DNA of 64,000 nt from contig CP136063.1 of assembly GCA_032622095.1 (NCBI GenBank), positions 38,970,106-39,034,105 on the forward strand, read 5' to 3'. Position 1 is the stretch's first letter, and every line of letters starts with the position of its first letter. The stretch comes from Siphonodentalium dalli. Taxonomy: Eukaryota; Mollusca; Scaphopoda; Gadilida; Siphonodentaliidae. A program made the translations under genes and the position numbers. The notes under the pieces are model-generated. The model was not told the DNA's origin. It did not search any database and saw nothing but the letters and a program-made list of their open reading frames with translations. Shown here in pieces: positions 1 to 12,640 of this stretch.

Positions 1-599
1 AAACACTTACGTGTGACACTCGAATTTTAATTAAATCCATGATTGTGTAGTCTCTCGTATATCACGAACACTGCGCGCGCACATTTTATTGGAATACATG
101 CCATCTTTGCCTTGTGTTTTGTTTAGTTTAGTTTAGTTTTTTTGGCGGCCAAAGATGAGATGTGTTCGCACCATACTGTGCTAAGGCCAATGAAATCACT
201 GAATTTCAGATTATCAGCTTAACCGCATTATTTCATCAGGATCTGAAGCAAATTAATGAACACCATAAACAATAGAAAATTAACACAGCTCTTCGTGTGG
301 GATAATCTTTAAAGCCAGTGACACCTCAGTCATCCTGACAGACTGTACAAACATATTGATAATGGGGCATTATGCATCAGGAATATTTTTGCTAATTGGA
401 ATTGTCAAATCTAACAGGCATGTTGTGGCTTCTAAGTAAACAAATTACCAGTTTTTTAAATGGAGGCATGATGTTAAAGGACTCTTAGTTGCAATTAAGA
501 CCCTCGCAATAAATGCTTCAACAAACGCTCTTTATTGACTACCCTATACTTGTTCTATGTATACTATAGGGCGACTGTATATACACAGACGGTATAGTT
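1..599 (+). repeat. Left terminal inverted repeat
   Basis: Matches the reverse complement of 5925-6521 nearly end to end, with only scattered differences. The match stops after GGTATAGTT at 599. Confidence 0.85.
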
Positions 600-900
600 C
601 AAATGGCGATATGATAACAAGCAATAAGCCTATGGCTTTTATAAAAATCATTTCCTCTAGAAATGTTACCCCGAGTGTCAATAGAGACAGCTGCATGGTA
701 AAGAAAGCGGGGATTTGAATATAGTTATGTTTTCTCAGGTTTTTTTTGTGAAGTAGGTTAAGCGAGTGCAGGGGTGAGTAAAGTAAATAAAATTAGTAAA
801 TACAATCAGTTTTAAGTGCATCAATATGCCAAGGTCATCACTGATTTCATTTAATAAAATTTAACAAAGCATATTTGGATTTTATGCCCAGTGTTGTCAA

Positions 901-2919
901 TGCATGTCGCTCTACAAGAACGATGTCGTGTATTTGATTTAAATAAAGTTTGGAGTTTTCATACTAGTATATGGTCATATATATATGTTTATTTTAGTTG
1001 ATGAGGCGGTACAAAGTGTACAATAGAAAGCGTTGCAGACATTACGATTGTTCTTTTCATGGACCAAGGATTTTATGGAGACAGCTTTTGTATTTGCTAG
1101 AAAGTGTTGTTACGTCCACCCCCCCCCCCCATGCGTAATGGTATTTATATGGCCGGGCACAGTACTTGGTACACACGCATGAATACCATCATCCCATCTG
1201 TGACTCAGCTATGGTATATATGACTACATCTACAACCCTTCCATTCTGACGATGAACTTGGATGGAATGGCATGTTGACACAGGAGAGTGTTCCGTTGAT
1301 TATTTATGTAAAATATGAATCCGGCTTCTAAGCACTTACGTGCACTGATCTGAACCATATAGCAGAGTATCTCCTGGCATTTCTACGTTCTGAAACCAGG
1401 GGGGGGGGGGGGTCGGAAAAAAATTCAGGCACGTATGGCATTTTTCCCCTTTCGATCATTTTTTGTACCCACCCACCCCCACCGCCAATTTTTTTTCCGT
1501 TTTCGGCAGTTTTTTCCGACCATTTTTTGACACCCACCCCCCCTTTTAACACTAAAACAGAGATTTGCGGGGGGGGGGGGGAATTCACTGTAAACAGCTG
1601 TATATGAATTTCTGTGCATACTATTTATCATGGATGTTAACATGGACATGTAAATAGGAATGAGTCATTTTGAGGTTATTCGGCCAAAAAAACATGGCTG
1701 CCAGTGGCCATCTTGGATTTAAAAATTTGCAACAAAACACAACACGATAACTGCCTGCAGTCAGTTTACAGTTAGAATTGCATTATTTCTCTCATTCAAA
1801 GTGGGTTTGAAGCCCAACTCATTGCCAAAACACTAAAAAACAAGCAGGAAATTATTTTTTTTAGTTGCGGAAAAAATTGCTTGTTGGTGGCTTTGACCAC
1901 CCACCCACCCCGGCATACGTGCCGGAATTTCCCCCCCCCCCCTGCTGAAACGAGAAATTTAATATTTATGTTTAAGTAGTTTTAGAGTTCATTTATGTAT
2001 ATCAAGGGTCGGAATTTAAAACAAAAACTATATGCCCAAAAACGGCAGATCATACAAATACGTCATAACTTAATAACAAGCGATCGGGCGCAACAATAAT
2101 ATATCTATACATGTTCATATTGTTCCTGATTTGTTCTATTTATATCAAACTAGCAGGTGACCCTACTTCGTCCGGCTTTGACCTTGAATTGATCATTTTG
2201 AAGGTCAAGGTCGGGTCGGAGTCACTATTTGACCCGTCCAAAACACTCCCCGGACAAAGTACCAAAATGTATAAAATTTCGTCGAAATCAGTCAGTTTAC
2301 CAGATTTTACCTTGAATTGACCATTCTGAAGAATAAGGTAAGGCCCGTCCAAAACACTACCCGGACAAAATTACCCGTAGGTATAAAATTTCGTCGAAAT
2401 CCGTCCAGCAGTTTTCCCGGCCATAGCTAACAGACAAACAAACAGACCGAAGTCCCAAAATATATATTAGATCATTTGTGGGTAGGCCTACCCGTTTCAA
2501 GGTGAAGGTCACATCGGGCGGAAAAACTGACCCGATGAACCCCCCCCCCATTCCTAGGAACCCCTAAGTACGGGCGCATGCGCAACAATAAGAATCACAC
2601 AACACGCTCATGTCTGGACACAGACACAACACGCTCATTACTGGACAGATACGCTCTTTATCAACGACACTCTGGATACGAACGCTCTTTAACTATCACG
2701 CGATTAACCCATGAATTTCCATTGCGGTGGCGGGGGGATGGAGAAGGAGTGTTCTGACGTTCTCAGAAGCGGTGCGATGACACTTCATCTGAGATCTTAC
2801 CCTTAGATAGGAAGTTTGGGCTCAATCCGTCCGGCAGTTTTCCCGTCCATATAGCTAACACACAGACAGAAGTCCCATATCATATATTAGATAAAACATG
2901 GGTTAAATCATTCTCAATA
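901..2919. repeat. Tandem duplication, copy 1 (about 2019 bp)
   Basis: Begins TGCATGTCGCTCTACAAGAA, and the same string recurs at 2920. The unit includes a G-rich and C-rich stretch, a 'TGACCTTGAATTGATCATTT' type repeat near 2180, and a tail near 2430 reading CAGACCGAAGTCCCAAAATA, which resembles the end of a dispersed repeat. Small frames here are glycine or proline runs from homopolymers and are not genes. Confidence 0.85.
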
Positions 2920-4937
2920 TGCATGTCGCTCTACAAGAACGATGTCGTGTATTTGATTTAAATAAAGTTTGGAGTTTTCATACAAGTATATGGTCATATA
3001 TGTATGTTTATTTTAGTTGATGAGGCGGTGCAAATTGTACAATAGAAAGCGTTGCAGACATTACGATTGTTCTTTTCATGGACCAAGGATTTTATGGAGA
3101 CAGCTTTTGTATTTGCTAGAAAGTGTTGTTACGCCCCCCCCCCCCCCATGCGTAATGGTATTTATATGGCCGGGCACAGTACTTGGTACACACGCATGAA
3201 TACCATCATCCCATCTGTGACTCGGCTATGGTATATATGACTACATCTACAACCCTTCCATTCTGACGATGAACTGGGATGGAATGGCATGGTGACACAG
3301 GAGAGTGTTCCGTTGATTATTTCTGTAAAATATGAATCCGGCTTCTAAGCACTTACGTGCACTGATCTGAACCATAGCAGAGTATCTCCTGGCATTTCTA
3401 CGTTCTGAAACCAGGGGGGGGGGGTCGGAACAAAATTCAGGCACGTATGGCATTTTTCCCCTTTCGATCATGTTTTGTACCCACCCACCCCCACCGCCAA
3501 TTTTTTTTTCCGTTTTCGGCAGTTTTTTCCGACCATTTTTTGACACCCACCCCCCCTTTTAACACTAAAACAGAGATTTGCGGGGGGGGGGGGAATTCAC
3601 TGTAAACAGCTGTATATGAATTTCTGTGCATACTATTTATCATGGATGTTAACATGGACATGTAAATAGGAATGAGTCATTTTGAGGTTATTCGGCCAAA
3701 AAAACATGGCTGCCAGTGGCCATCTTGGATTTAAAAATTTGCAACAAAACACAACACGATAACTGCATGCAGTCAGTTTACAGTTAGAATTGCATTATTT
3801 CTCTCATTCAAAGTGGGTTTGAAGCCCAACTCATTGCCAAAACACTAAAAAACAAGCAGGAAATGTTTTTTTTAGTTGCGGAAAAAATTGCTTGTTGGTG
3901 GCTTTGACCACCCACCCACCCCGGCATACGTGCCGGAATTCCCCCCCCCCCCCCTGCTGAAACGAGAAATTTAATATTTATGTTTAAGTAGTTTTAGAGT
4001 TCATTTATGTATATCAAGGGTCGGAATTTAAAACAAAAACTATATGCTCAAAAACGGCAGATCACATAAATACGCCATAACTTAATAACAAGGGATCGGG
4101 CGCAACAATATTATATTTATACATGTTCATATTGTTCCTGATTTGTTCTATTTATATCAAACTAGCAGGTGACCCTACTTCGCCCCGGGCTTTGACCTTG
4201 AATTGATCATTTTGAAGGTCAAGGTCGGGTCGGAGTCACTATTTGACCCGTCCAAAACACTCCCTGGACAAAGTACCAAAAGGTATCAAATTTCGTCGAA
4301 ATCAGTCAGTTTACCAGATTTTACCTTGAATTGACCATTCTGAAGAATAAGGTAAGGCCCGTCCAAAACACTACCCGGACAAAATTACCCGTAGGTATAA
4401 AATTTCGTCGAAATCCGTCCAGCAGTTTTCCCGGCCATAGCTAACAGACAAACAAACAGACCGAAGTCCCAAAATATATATTAGATCATTTGTGGGTAGG
4501 CCTACCCGTTTCAAGGTGAAGGTAACATCGGGCGGAAAAACTGACCCGATGAACCCCCCCCCCCCCCATTCCTAGGAACCCCTAAGTACGGGCGCAAGCG
4601 CAACAATAAGAATCACACAACACGCTCATGTCTGGACACAGACACAACACGCTCATTACTGGACAGCTACGCTCTTTATCAACGACACTCTGGATACGAA
4701 CGCTCTTTAACTATCACGCGATTAACCCATGAATTTCCATTGCGGTAGCGGGGGAATGGAGAAGGAGTGTTCTGACGTTCTCAGAAGCGGTGCGATGACA
4801 CTTCATCTGAGATCTTACCCTTAGATAGGAAGTTTGGTCTCAATCCGTCCGGCAGTTTTCCCGTCCATATAGCTAAAACACAGACAGAAGTCCCATATCA
4901 TATATTAGATAAAACATGGGTTAAATCATTCTCAATA
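2920..4937. repeat. Tandem duplication, copy 2 (about 2018 bp)
   Basis: Nearly identical to 901-2919. Differences are mostly homopolymer lengths and single bases, so the duplication is recent. It ends at TTCTCAATA, the same junction string that closes copy 1. Confidence 0.85.
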
Positions 4938-5314
4938 CACGGTAATATATGCGGACATCGTCCGAATGGGGCCTGATGGAAGTATATAAGTGATATGGTT
5001 TTGACTGTATTCTACTACTGACAACGTCAAATATATAGCACGTTACACTGGTGGGGGGGGGGGGTCATTTCTTGGTATTACGTCTAAAGATGGTCTATTA
5101 ATTTGTAGCAAATGTTATACAGATACCGGGGTATAAAATAGTAGATATGACTCGAGAACATGTGACAATTAATATCACTCTTATTTAGATTTTGTCTTAC
5201 AGGTTAAGTTTAAAGAGTATTAAAACGTTCGGAGCGTAACAAGAGGGATAATTGTGTCTCGTTGGTAACCGCAGTCAAAATAAATTGCAACTTCATTTCA
5301 ACTATAGATTTCAC

Positions 5315-5770
5315 CGAACGTTCATGTCTGTTGATAATTATCATAACGAGCATGCGCGATAAATGGTGGGCAAATGTTCACCATTTCTTAATGTCTCCTC
5401 TAATTTTTTTCAGTTATTAACAAGAAAAAAAAATGGCAGAAGACTCCAGACAAGATGGCGTCCATTATGTCGGCCATTTTGTATATGCACCAGGTCTCTT
5501 TGATCGCCGTTATAGTAAATATGTAATAACATGCGTTCTTGTTTTCCGCTCGATTCGTTATGCTAATATACAACCTGCGGCCACTTTTTTTCTTGATAAC
5601 AACCGAAAAAAATTAGAGGAGACATTAAGAAAGAAAATTAATGGGGTGAAGTTGAGTCCTGGGGGGGGGGGGTTGCAGAGGTCGATCAATATCTCCTGGA
5701 CTAATATGCTCCTCCTGATCGGATCGAAAGTTCATGTCTGTTAATAATTACCATGCGCGATAAATGGTGG
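5315..5770. repeat. Short direct and inverted repeats inside the large element
   Basis: A stretch with GCGCGATAAATGGTGG near 5354 recurs near 5755 in direct orientation. AATGTCTCCTCTAATTTTTT near 5389 reappears inverted near 5605. The part around 5615-5705 is also shared with 32233-32320, so it is a dispersed repeat. The open frame beginning 5433 runs through it and is not supported as a gene. Confidence 0.5.
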
Positions 5771-5924
5771 ACAAATGTCCATACCTCCAATGAATTTACA
5801 TACCTCTAATGATATGCCTCTCCTGATCGGATGGACACACAACCAGGTTTTTCTATGTATACATTGTAAATGTGACGTTCTGTTTTTTCGTTCTAATAAC
5901 ATATTGTTAACACTCTTAAAAGTT

Positions 5925-6521
5925 AACTATACCGTCTGTGTATATACAGTCGCCCTATAGTATACATAGAACATGTATACATAGGGTAGTCAATAAAGAG
6001 CGTTTTTTGAAGCATTTATTGCGAGGGTCTTAATTGCAACTAAGAGTCCTTTAACATCGTGCCTCCATTAAAAAAACTGGTAATTTGTTTACTTAGAAGC
6101 CACATCATGCATGTTAGATTTGACAATTCCAATTAACAAAAATATTCCTGATGCATAATGCCCCATTATCAATATGTTTGTACAGTCTGTCAGGATGACT
6201 GAGGTGTCACTGGCTTTAAAGATTATCCCGCACGAAGAGCTGTGTTAATTTTCTATTGTTTATGGTGTTCATTAATTTTCTTCAGATCCTGATGAAATAA
6301 TGCGGTTAAGCTGATAATCTGAAATTCAGTGATTTCATTGGTCTTAGCACAGTATGGTGCGAACACATCTCATCTTTGGCCGCCAAAAAAATAAACTAAA
6401 CAAAACACAAGGCAAAGATGGCATGTATTCCAATAAAATGTGCGCGCGCAGTGTTCGTGATATACGAGAGACTACACAATCATGGATTTAATTAAAATTC
6501 GAGTGTCACACGTAAGTGTTT
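5925..6521 (-). repeat. Right terminal inverted repeat
   Basis: Reverse complement of 1-599. It ends GTGTCACACGTAAGTGTTT at 6521, after which the sequence becomes unrelated to the left end. Confidence 0.85.
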
Positions 6522-7020
6522 ATATAAGTCTATAAAAAAAATTTGGATATTATTTCCAACAGTCTGACCATTGACATATTCATGCGTTCAAACCAGTTAA
6601 TCTATTTTGTAACTTTGGCTTTTAGTCGCCGGGCTCCGGCATCTGGGCTTTTAGTTACAACTGAAGTGCGAATATTTTGGAGCGAATTTCTGCAACAATT
6701 TCACCGCGTGGTGGACCCATTTGGAAAAAAATACATTCCCTATGTCTAATCCTACATTTTGATATACTATACGCCCCATTATAGTGAATATACCAGCTGA
6801 AATCGATCGTGTAAATGTAAACATCGAGTCTATTTTTAGCTGTTTTATCGGCGCTTGTTTGCGTTTCGCCATTACAGTATTCGCACTAAAACAGCCATAT
6901 TGTAGCTAAAAACGAGTGCACGGTATTCCACTGCGTTATTTGATACCTAAAACTTGGTGTTTGCTAGCGTATTCGTCGAGAAATCTAAATTCTAAACATT
7001 AATGTCGACCGCAGTTTTTC
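6522..7020. other. Non-coding stretch, nothing recognised
   Basis: Frames are short and overlap on both strands. No repeat shared with the rest of the window was noticed. Confidence 0.4.
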
Positions 7021-7470
7021 GTGTTTGTGGCATTTTATGTTAGGTCAGTTTTCGACCGAATAATGCAACTTCCGGTGTCCGTTCAGTGGCGGGGGTTAAT
7101 ATGTGTGGATAGGGCGAATATCGGCCTTTCGTTAGACACCAAAATGAGCCCTATACGCGCTGTATTCCTCGAGATATCGGCCGTCCCACGCAATTTGAAA
7201 ATCCCGTCCCGCAGATTGCCATGCTATCCCAAATTTCACCCCATGTTAGGTCAGTTTTCGATCAAATAATGCAACTTCTGGTGTCCGGTCAGTGGCGGGG
7301 TTAATATGTGTGGATAGGGCGAATATGGGCCTTTCGTTAGACACCAACATGAGCCCCCTACGCCCTGTATTCCTCGAGATATCGGCCGTCCCACGCAATT
7401 TGAAATTCTGTCCCGCAGATTGTCATTTTGTCCCATATCCCATCCCATCCCGCAGATTGTCATGTCCCCT
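7021..7470 (+). repeat. Two tandem units of a dispersed repeat
   Basis: Two units of about 220 bp, each with TTAGGTCAGTTTTCGA, a TATGTGTGGATAGGGCGAAT segment and CTCGAGATATCGGCCGTCCC. The same sequence lies on the minus strand at about 31000-31200 and 31570-31770, inside elements with inverted ends. A weak relative is near 42010. Overlapping frames on both strands are repeat shadows. Confidence 0.7.
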
Positions 7471-8020
7471 CAAGACAGCTGAATTGAGCGATGGCCTTCA
7501 AGGCTTCGCATGTTGTTCATAGTAACATGCCTATTATAATAGGCGTGAGTTATTGTGTCATTCGTAGTGAAATAGCAATAAGTCGGAAGCAACATTATGT
7601 GCAAGTTATCACAGACCCGAAGTTGTGTGGTCTGCACTTACTAGAAATATCGCTGGTCAATATAACACGTGCTTTGGTCGGCCCACCGTTCTTTGTGTAA
7701 TACGGCAGTATAGCAAACACGTAATTTCATTGGTTCGTTAAGTGTGATTGACATAGCCACTGTGTAATAGCGTGGTAGCATTCCGTTCACATGTGCGCCA
7801 GATTAGTCCTGTCAAGTATCAGATCAAGGCAGTTCGCACTTTCCTTTTGATCAATTAGACCAGATTGTTGTAATCTCTTGCAAGTGTTGTAAAGATATCT
7901 GTATTGAGTAATCTGCGTTTCAACAGGCTGTGTGTCGTTAAAAGCCAATATTTCAAGGGTTCTGGCAGTCACATATCGTAAAGTACAGGAATTAAATAGT
8001 TAGTCCCTTAGCGGGTGTTT
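7471..8020. other. Non-coding stretch, nothing recognised
   Basis: No repeat or convincing coding frame was identified here. Confidence 0.4.
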
Positions 8021-9220
8021 GATTCCCATGTAGGGGAGTTTTTAATGTAAGGATGGATAACTACGAACATCACGTCCGATCTTTGAACGAGACTGTCCAT
8101 GTGTTTCCATTTTCAATGAGTAAATTATTCACTGCGCGTGTGTGAATATAGTAAGGACATTATTCGTATCTCACATGAGTGAATTTTTTTAAAACAATGT
8201 TCGAGTTGTTTTCATGTCTTATATAATGATGCACCAGTATGGTATTGTGTGCAAAATTATATCATTTATCAGTGGTGCTTCTTGGTTAAATTAGCACGTC
8301 GGTCATTGAGTGTCAATGTATGCAGGGCTGCCGATAATTCTTTCGGGTTATAGCCTGGTGTTTTTAACTTTTGTTGAAACACGGAACAACGGTTCATAAA
8401 TTCCGTGTCAGTAAATGAGTTACGTGGGTATCGAGTGATTAAATACTTACGTAGTACACATTCGGTAAGAATGAGAGTCAGTATATATACACGTTTCCTA
8501 TTGGAAAAGAGTTGCGTACTTAGATATTATACATCTAATATGTAGGCAGGCATCCGAATTCAGGGATGTCATGGTGTCATACCGTGTAGAAAGCATGATT
8601 AAATAGTTAAGTGGTTCCCATGTAGGGGAGTTTTTAATGTAAGGATGGATAACTACGAACATCACGTCCTATCTTTGAACGAGACTTTCCATGTGTTTAC
8701 ATTTTCAATGAGTAAATTATTCACTGCCCGTTTGTGCATATTGTTAGGACATTGTTCGTATCACACATGAGTGATTTGTTTAAAACAATGTTCGAGTTGT
8801 TTTGTAACACGTCTTATATTATGATGCACCATTATGGTATTGTGTGCAAAATTATATGATTTATCATTGGCATTGAGCAGGTGCTTCTTGGTTAAATTAG
8901 CACGTCGGTCATTGAGTGTCAATGTCTGCAGGGCCGCCGATAATTCTTTCGGGTTATAGCCTGTTTTTTAAGCTTTTGTTGAAACCCGGAACAACGGTTC
9001 ATAAATTCCGTTTCAGTAAATGAGTTACGTGGGTATCGAGTGATTCAATACTTAACTAGTACACATTCGGTAAGAATGAGAGTCAGTATATATACACGTT
9101 TCCTATTGGAAAAGAGTTGCATACTTAGATATCATACATCTAATATGTAGACAGGCATCCGTGTTCAGGGATGTCATGGTGTCATACCGTGTAGAAAGCA
9201 TGTTTAAATAGTTAAGTGGT
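8021..9220. repeat. Direct duplication of about 585 bp
   Basis: TTCCCATGTAGGGGAGTTTT occurs near 8025 and again near 8608, followed by closely matching sequence through TCATGGTGTCATACCGTGTA near 8570 and 9175. The end of each copy is one unit of the 160-bp satellite expanded at 10320-11570. Confidence 0.75.
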
Positions 9221-10319
9221 TCACATTAGGTAAGAATGAGATTTTTATATAAAATTGGATGAATACCACTTTAATGAGTATTCTGAGCCCGGAATTTATA
9301 GATTCCATCGTGCTGCTTATATTATTAGAGCAGTCGGTCGTGTCACGCCCAAGTTTTGCACTTTGAGTCAAATGAGTTAGTAATGTGACAGTCATAGTTT
9401 AAACCAGCATAGTTTATGCCTATTTGTTGCATTTTAGATGCAGATTTCTTCTGTATTTGCATATTATATGCAACCTAGAATGGCTTGACCTGTCTTTACA
9501 ACAGCGCCTACTAGGGCCGACACGTTGAGTGTGAAGTATATAAGTTTTCCTATATGATATATACCCAGAACACATGTGGTCTGGAAGGAATTGGTTTAGT
9601 CTTGTTCAAACTGTTCCATGATAGAATCCGCATGTGGTGGACATTGTGCCCTGTGTAACTTTAATGATGGGAAATTGATATCCCTATTGGAGTTATTGAT
9701 TAATGACGTGTCGATGTTTTGACACACCAATCATATACATTTCCAGATAAATTTGTGTATAGTACGCCATATTTGATGGCATCTGGTATTACATGTATAT
9801 GTTAGTTCCAAAATAGCGTGTAAGAGCATAGAACACACCGCTCTCCATGGATATATGGTTTGAGATAATGGTGCATTCCAGTTGGCTCGCATGTGTATAT
9901 AATAATCAAGCAAGACAGAGCATAATATCAAATAATATTAGTGGGCTCTATATGTGTCTTACAGATAAGTTGAGCGTGTTACCCAATGAATTTCCCAAAT
10001 AAATGGATGAATTCAATTTGAATATCAGTGGGCCCGATTTAAATACAAAGCACACGCATTGCTAGTTGGATATGTTTGCCATTTTGATAGCTAGAGTAGA
10101 GCAATTTTAGCAGGTCAATTGAGTTTGTGATTTTTCAGGTTTGTGGATGAAGAGTTTATACTTCGAGACAATAATGTCTCAGTACATTAACATGTACAAT
10201 TGGTTTTAACACTATTTATCGTGTGTAATCATAGGAAGATTCCAATCTTCTAATTGCTATGAATTTATTCATTTAGTTTATCTTTTGTGTATATACAATG
10301 CATACTTCTTGCTAGTTCG
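9221..10319. other. AT-rich non-coding stretch
   Basis: Only short frames on both strands. No family was recognised. Confidence 0.4.
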
Positions 10320-11570
10320 AAATGTAGGCAGGCATCCATATTCCGGGATGTCATTGTGTCCTATCGTGTAGAAAGCATGATTAAGTAGTTAAGTGGTACA
10401 CATTCAGTTTGAATGAGAATCAGTATATATACACGTTTCCTATTGGAAAACAGTTGCATACTTAGATATTATACATATAATATGTAGGCAAGCATCCAAA
10501 TTAAGGGATGTCATGGTGTCACACCGTGTAGAAAGCATGATTAAATAGTAGAGTAGAACACATTCGGTTGGAATGTAAGTCAGTATATATACACGTTTCC
10601 TATTGGAAACACTTGCATACTTAGATAGTATACATATACTATGCATATAGGCAGGCATCCACGTTCATTGATGCCATGGTGTAATATCGTGTATAGAGCA
10701 CGATTAAATAGTTAAGTAGTACACATTCTGTTTGAATGAGAGTAAGTATATATACACACGTATCATGTAGGAAAACAGTTGCATACCTATATAGTATGCA
10801 CATAATATGTAGACAGGCATCCTAGTTCAGGGATGTCCTGGTCACATAGCGTGTAGAAAACATGATTATCTAGTTAAGTAGTACATATTCAGTTAGAATG
10901 TGAGTAAGTATATATACACGTTTCCTATTTGAAAACAGTTGCATACTCAGGCATACTTAGATATTATGCATCTGATATGTTGGCAGGCCTCCATGTTAAT
11001 GGATGTCATGGTGTCATACCGTCATAGAAAGCATGATTAAATAGTTAAGTAGTACACATTCGTTAAGAATGAGAGTCATTATATATACACGTTTCCTATT
11101 GGAAAACAGTTGCATATTTAGATATTACGCATCTGATATGTAGACAGGCCTCCATGTTCAGGGGTGTCATGGTGTCCTATCGTGTAGAAAGCATGATTAA
11201 ATAGTTAAGTAGTACACATTCGTTAAGAATGAGAGTCATTATATATACACGTTTCCTATTGGAAAACAGTTGCATATTTAGATGTTACGCATCTGATATG
11301 TAGACAGGCCTCCATGTTCAGGGGTGTCATATTGTGTAGAAAGAATGATTAAATAGTTGAGTGGAACGCATTCGGATAGAATGGAAGTCAGTATATATAT
11401 ACGTTTCCTATTGGAAAACAGTTTCATATTTAGATAATATATTATACTATATAATATAATACAATATATAGGCAAGAATCCACATTCAGGGATTGCCATG
11501 GTGTCATACCGTGTAGTAAGCATGATTAAATGGTTAAGTAATACACATTCAGTAAGAATGGGTGTCAGTA
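10320..11570. repeat. Satellite array, about 160-bp unit, about 8 copies
   Basis: Each unit carries a GGCAGGCATCC-like start, ATGGTGTCATACCGTGTAGA, GCATGATTAAATAGTTAAGT and TATATATACACGTTTCCTAT. Unit starts lie near 10327, 10486, 10650, 10811, 10981, 11143, 11303 and 11472. Minus-strand open frames here are products of the repeat. Confidence 0.8.
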
Positions 11571-11839
11571 TAGGCACCCTATCTTCGAATGTGTATAGGC
11601 AGGCAGTGTGCAGTTTGTATATAAAATGGTGTATGTACATCCAACCGAAAGCCAATATCAGCCCTATATTTATTAGTCATTTTTATATGGAATGTTCAAA
11701 ATTTCCAAATGCATCTATCCGACCACTTAATATCTCCATTGGCCGTGCTGATTTTTCCAGGTTTACTTCCGATAGCCATCAGCTTCATGATACGCCAGCA
11801 AAATAAGTCATCAATACAAGGCAAACGTGTGGTCCGATC

Positions 11840-12640
11840 ACACTCGAATCACGTACTCGTTTTATTAGTTTTCACCAAAAATATATGACACCGCGTGTAT
11901 ACTGTGGCACAAATTATAAAATTCCGTGGTCCCATGTAGGTTTTATGGTTTTTTCCCGGTTTATTAGTTTAAAAGTGAAAAATCGCGATCAGGAGGACTG
12001 TCACCGGATTATTAGTTTAAAAGTCGAACTGCGCGATTAGGGGGTCGGTCACCGGTAAACGGTGTAGTTGGGAATTTCAATTTCGTTTATTGTCCTTTAC
12101 ATTATTATGTCAATAATGTTGATTTTTGGTTTTTGACAAGCTATGTCAATTACCAATAAAAGAAATTTAAAAGATAATTTGTAAGTCTTATATTTCAACT
12201 TTTATAGATATGTTTCGTTATGCAGCCCACTGATGGTTATGTTGTGATGGTATTATAGTTGCAGTATGTAATAATTATGACCGCGTTAATTGCTTTCGAT
12301 CTTTAGGTATGAACAATGGCTGGACCATGCACTCTTGGCGGGAACACAATACCTCCGATTTTTTATCCGCATTTAGAAGCTTTCTGGTGTGGTGAATGAG
12401 AAACCTGCAGTAATAAGCCGTAGTTGTTTGTACTAATTCGAAGGATTAGTTGTTTTAACGGAATTCTGACGGGGATGAATTCATGTAGCCAATATATTTT
12501 ATATTATAATTTATATTTATGGCTAATAATATGATCTTGAGGGCGTTACCATTTCTGATTATGGCTTTCCTGTTAAGCAATGGCAGATGCGATTTGTCGT
12601 GATAAAGATGTCTTGTTATCACACATTTTGTTACGCTTAG
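11840..12640 (+). repeat. Dispersed element, copy lacking the right inverted end
   Basis: Closely matches 39888-40630, including CCCATGTAGGTTTTATG, GTTGGGAATTTCAATTTCGT and AACTTTTATAGATATG. The second inverted arm present at 40408-40525 is absent: after TTGTTTTAACGGAATT the sequence goes straight to the shared ATTCATGTA flank. A third, inverted copy is at 49230-49420. Confidence 0.65.

Larger units (their letters stand above)
1..6521. mobile_element. Large terminal-inverted-repeat DNA element without transposase
   Basis: The first and last roughly 600 bases are inverted copies of each other; the outermost match pairs bases 1-22 with 6500-6521 (AAACACTTACGTGTGACACT at the left end). The interior holds a 2.02-kb tandem duplication, short G/C homopolymer runs and a 'GACCTTGAA' type repeat. 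I found no transposase-like reading frame, so it looks non-autonomous. The left end coincides with the window edge, so the true tip and any target-site duplication cannot be judged. The superfamily is unknown. The inverted arms are seen directly; mobility is inferred. Confidence 0.8.

Noticed and set aside
1328-1649. Minus-strand proline/glycine-rich small proteins
   Set aside because: Created by G and C homopolymers within the duplicated unit; the second unit breaks the frame differently.
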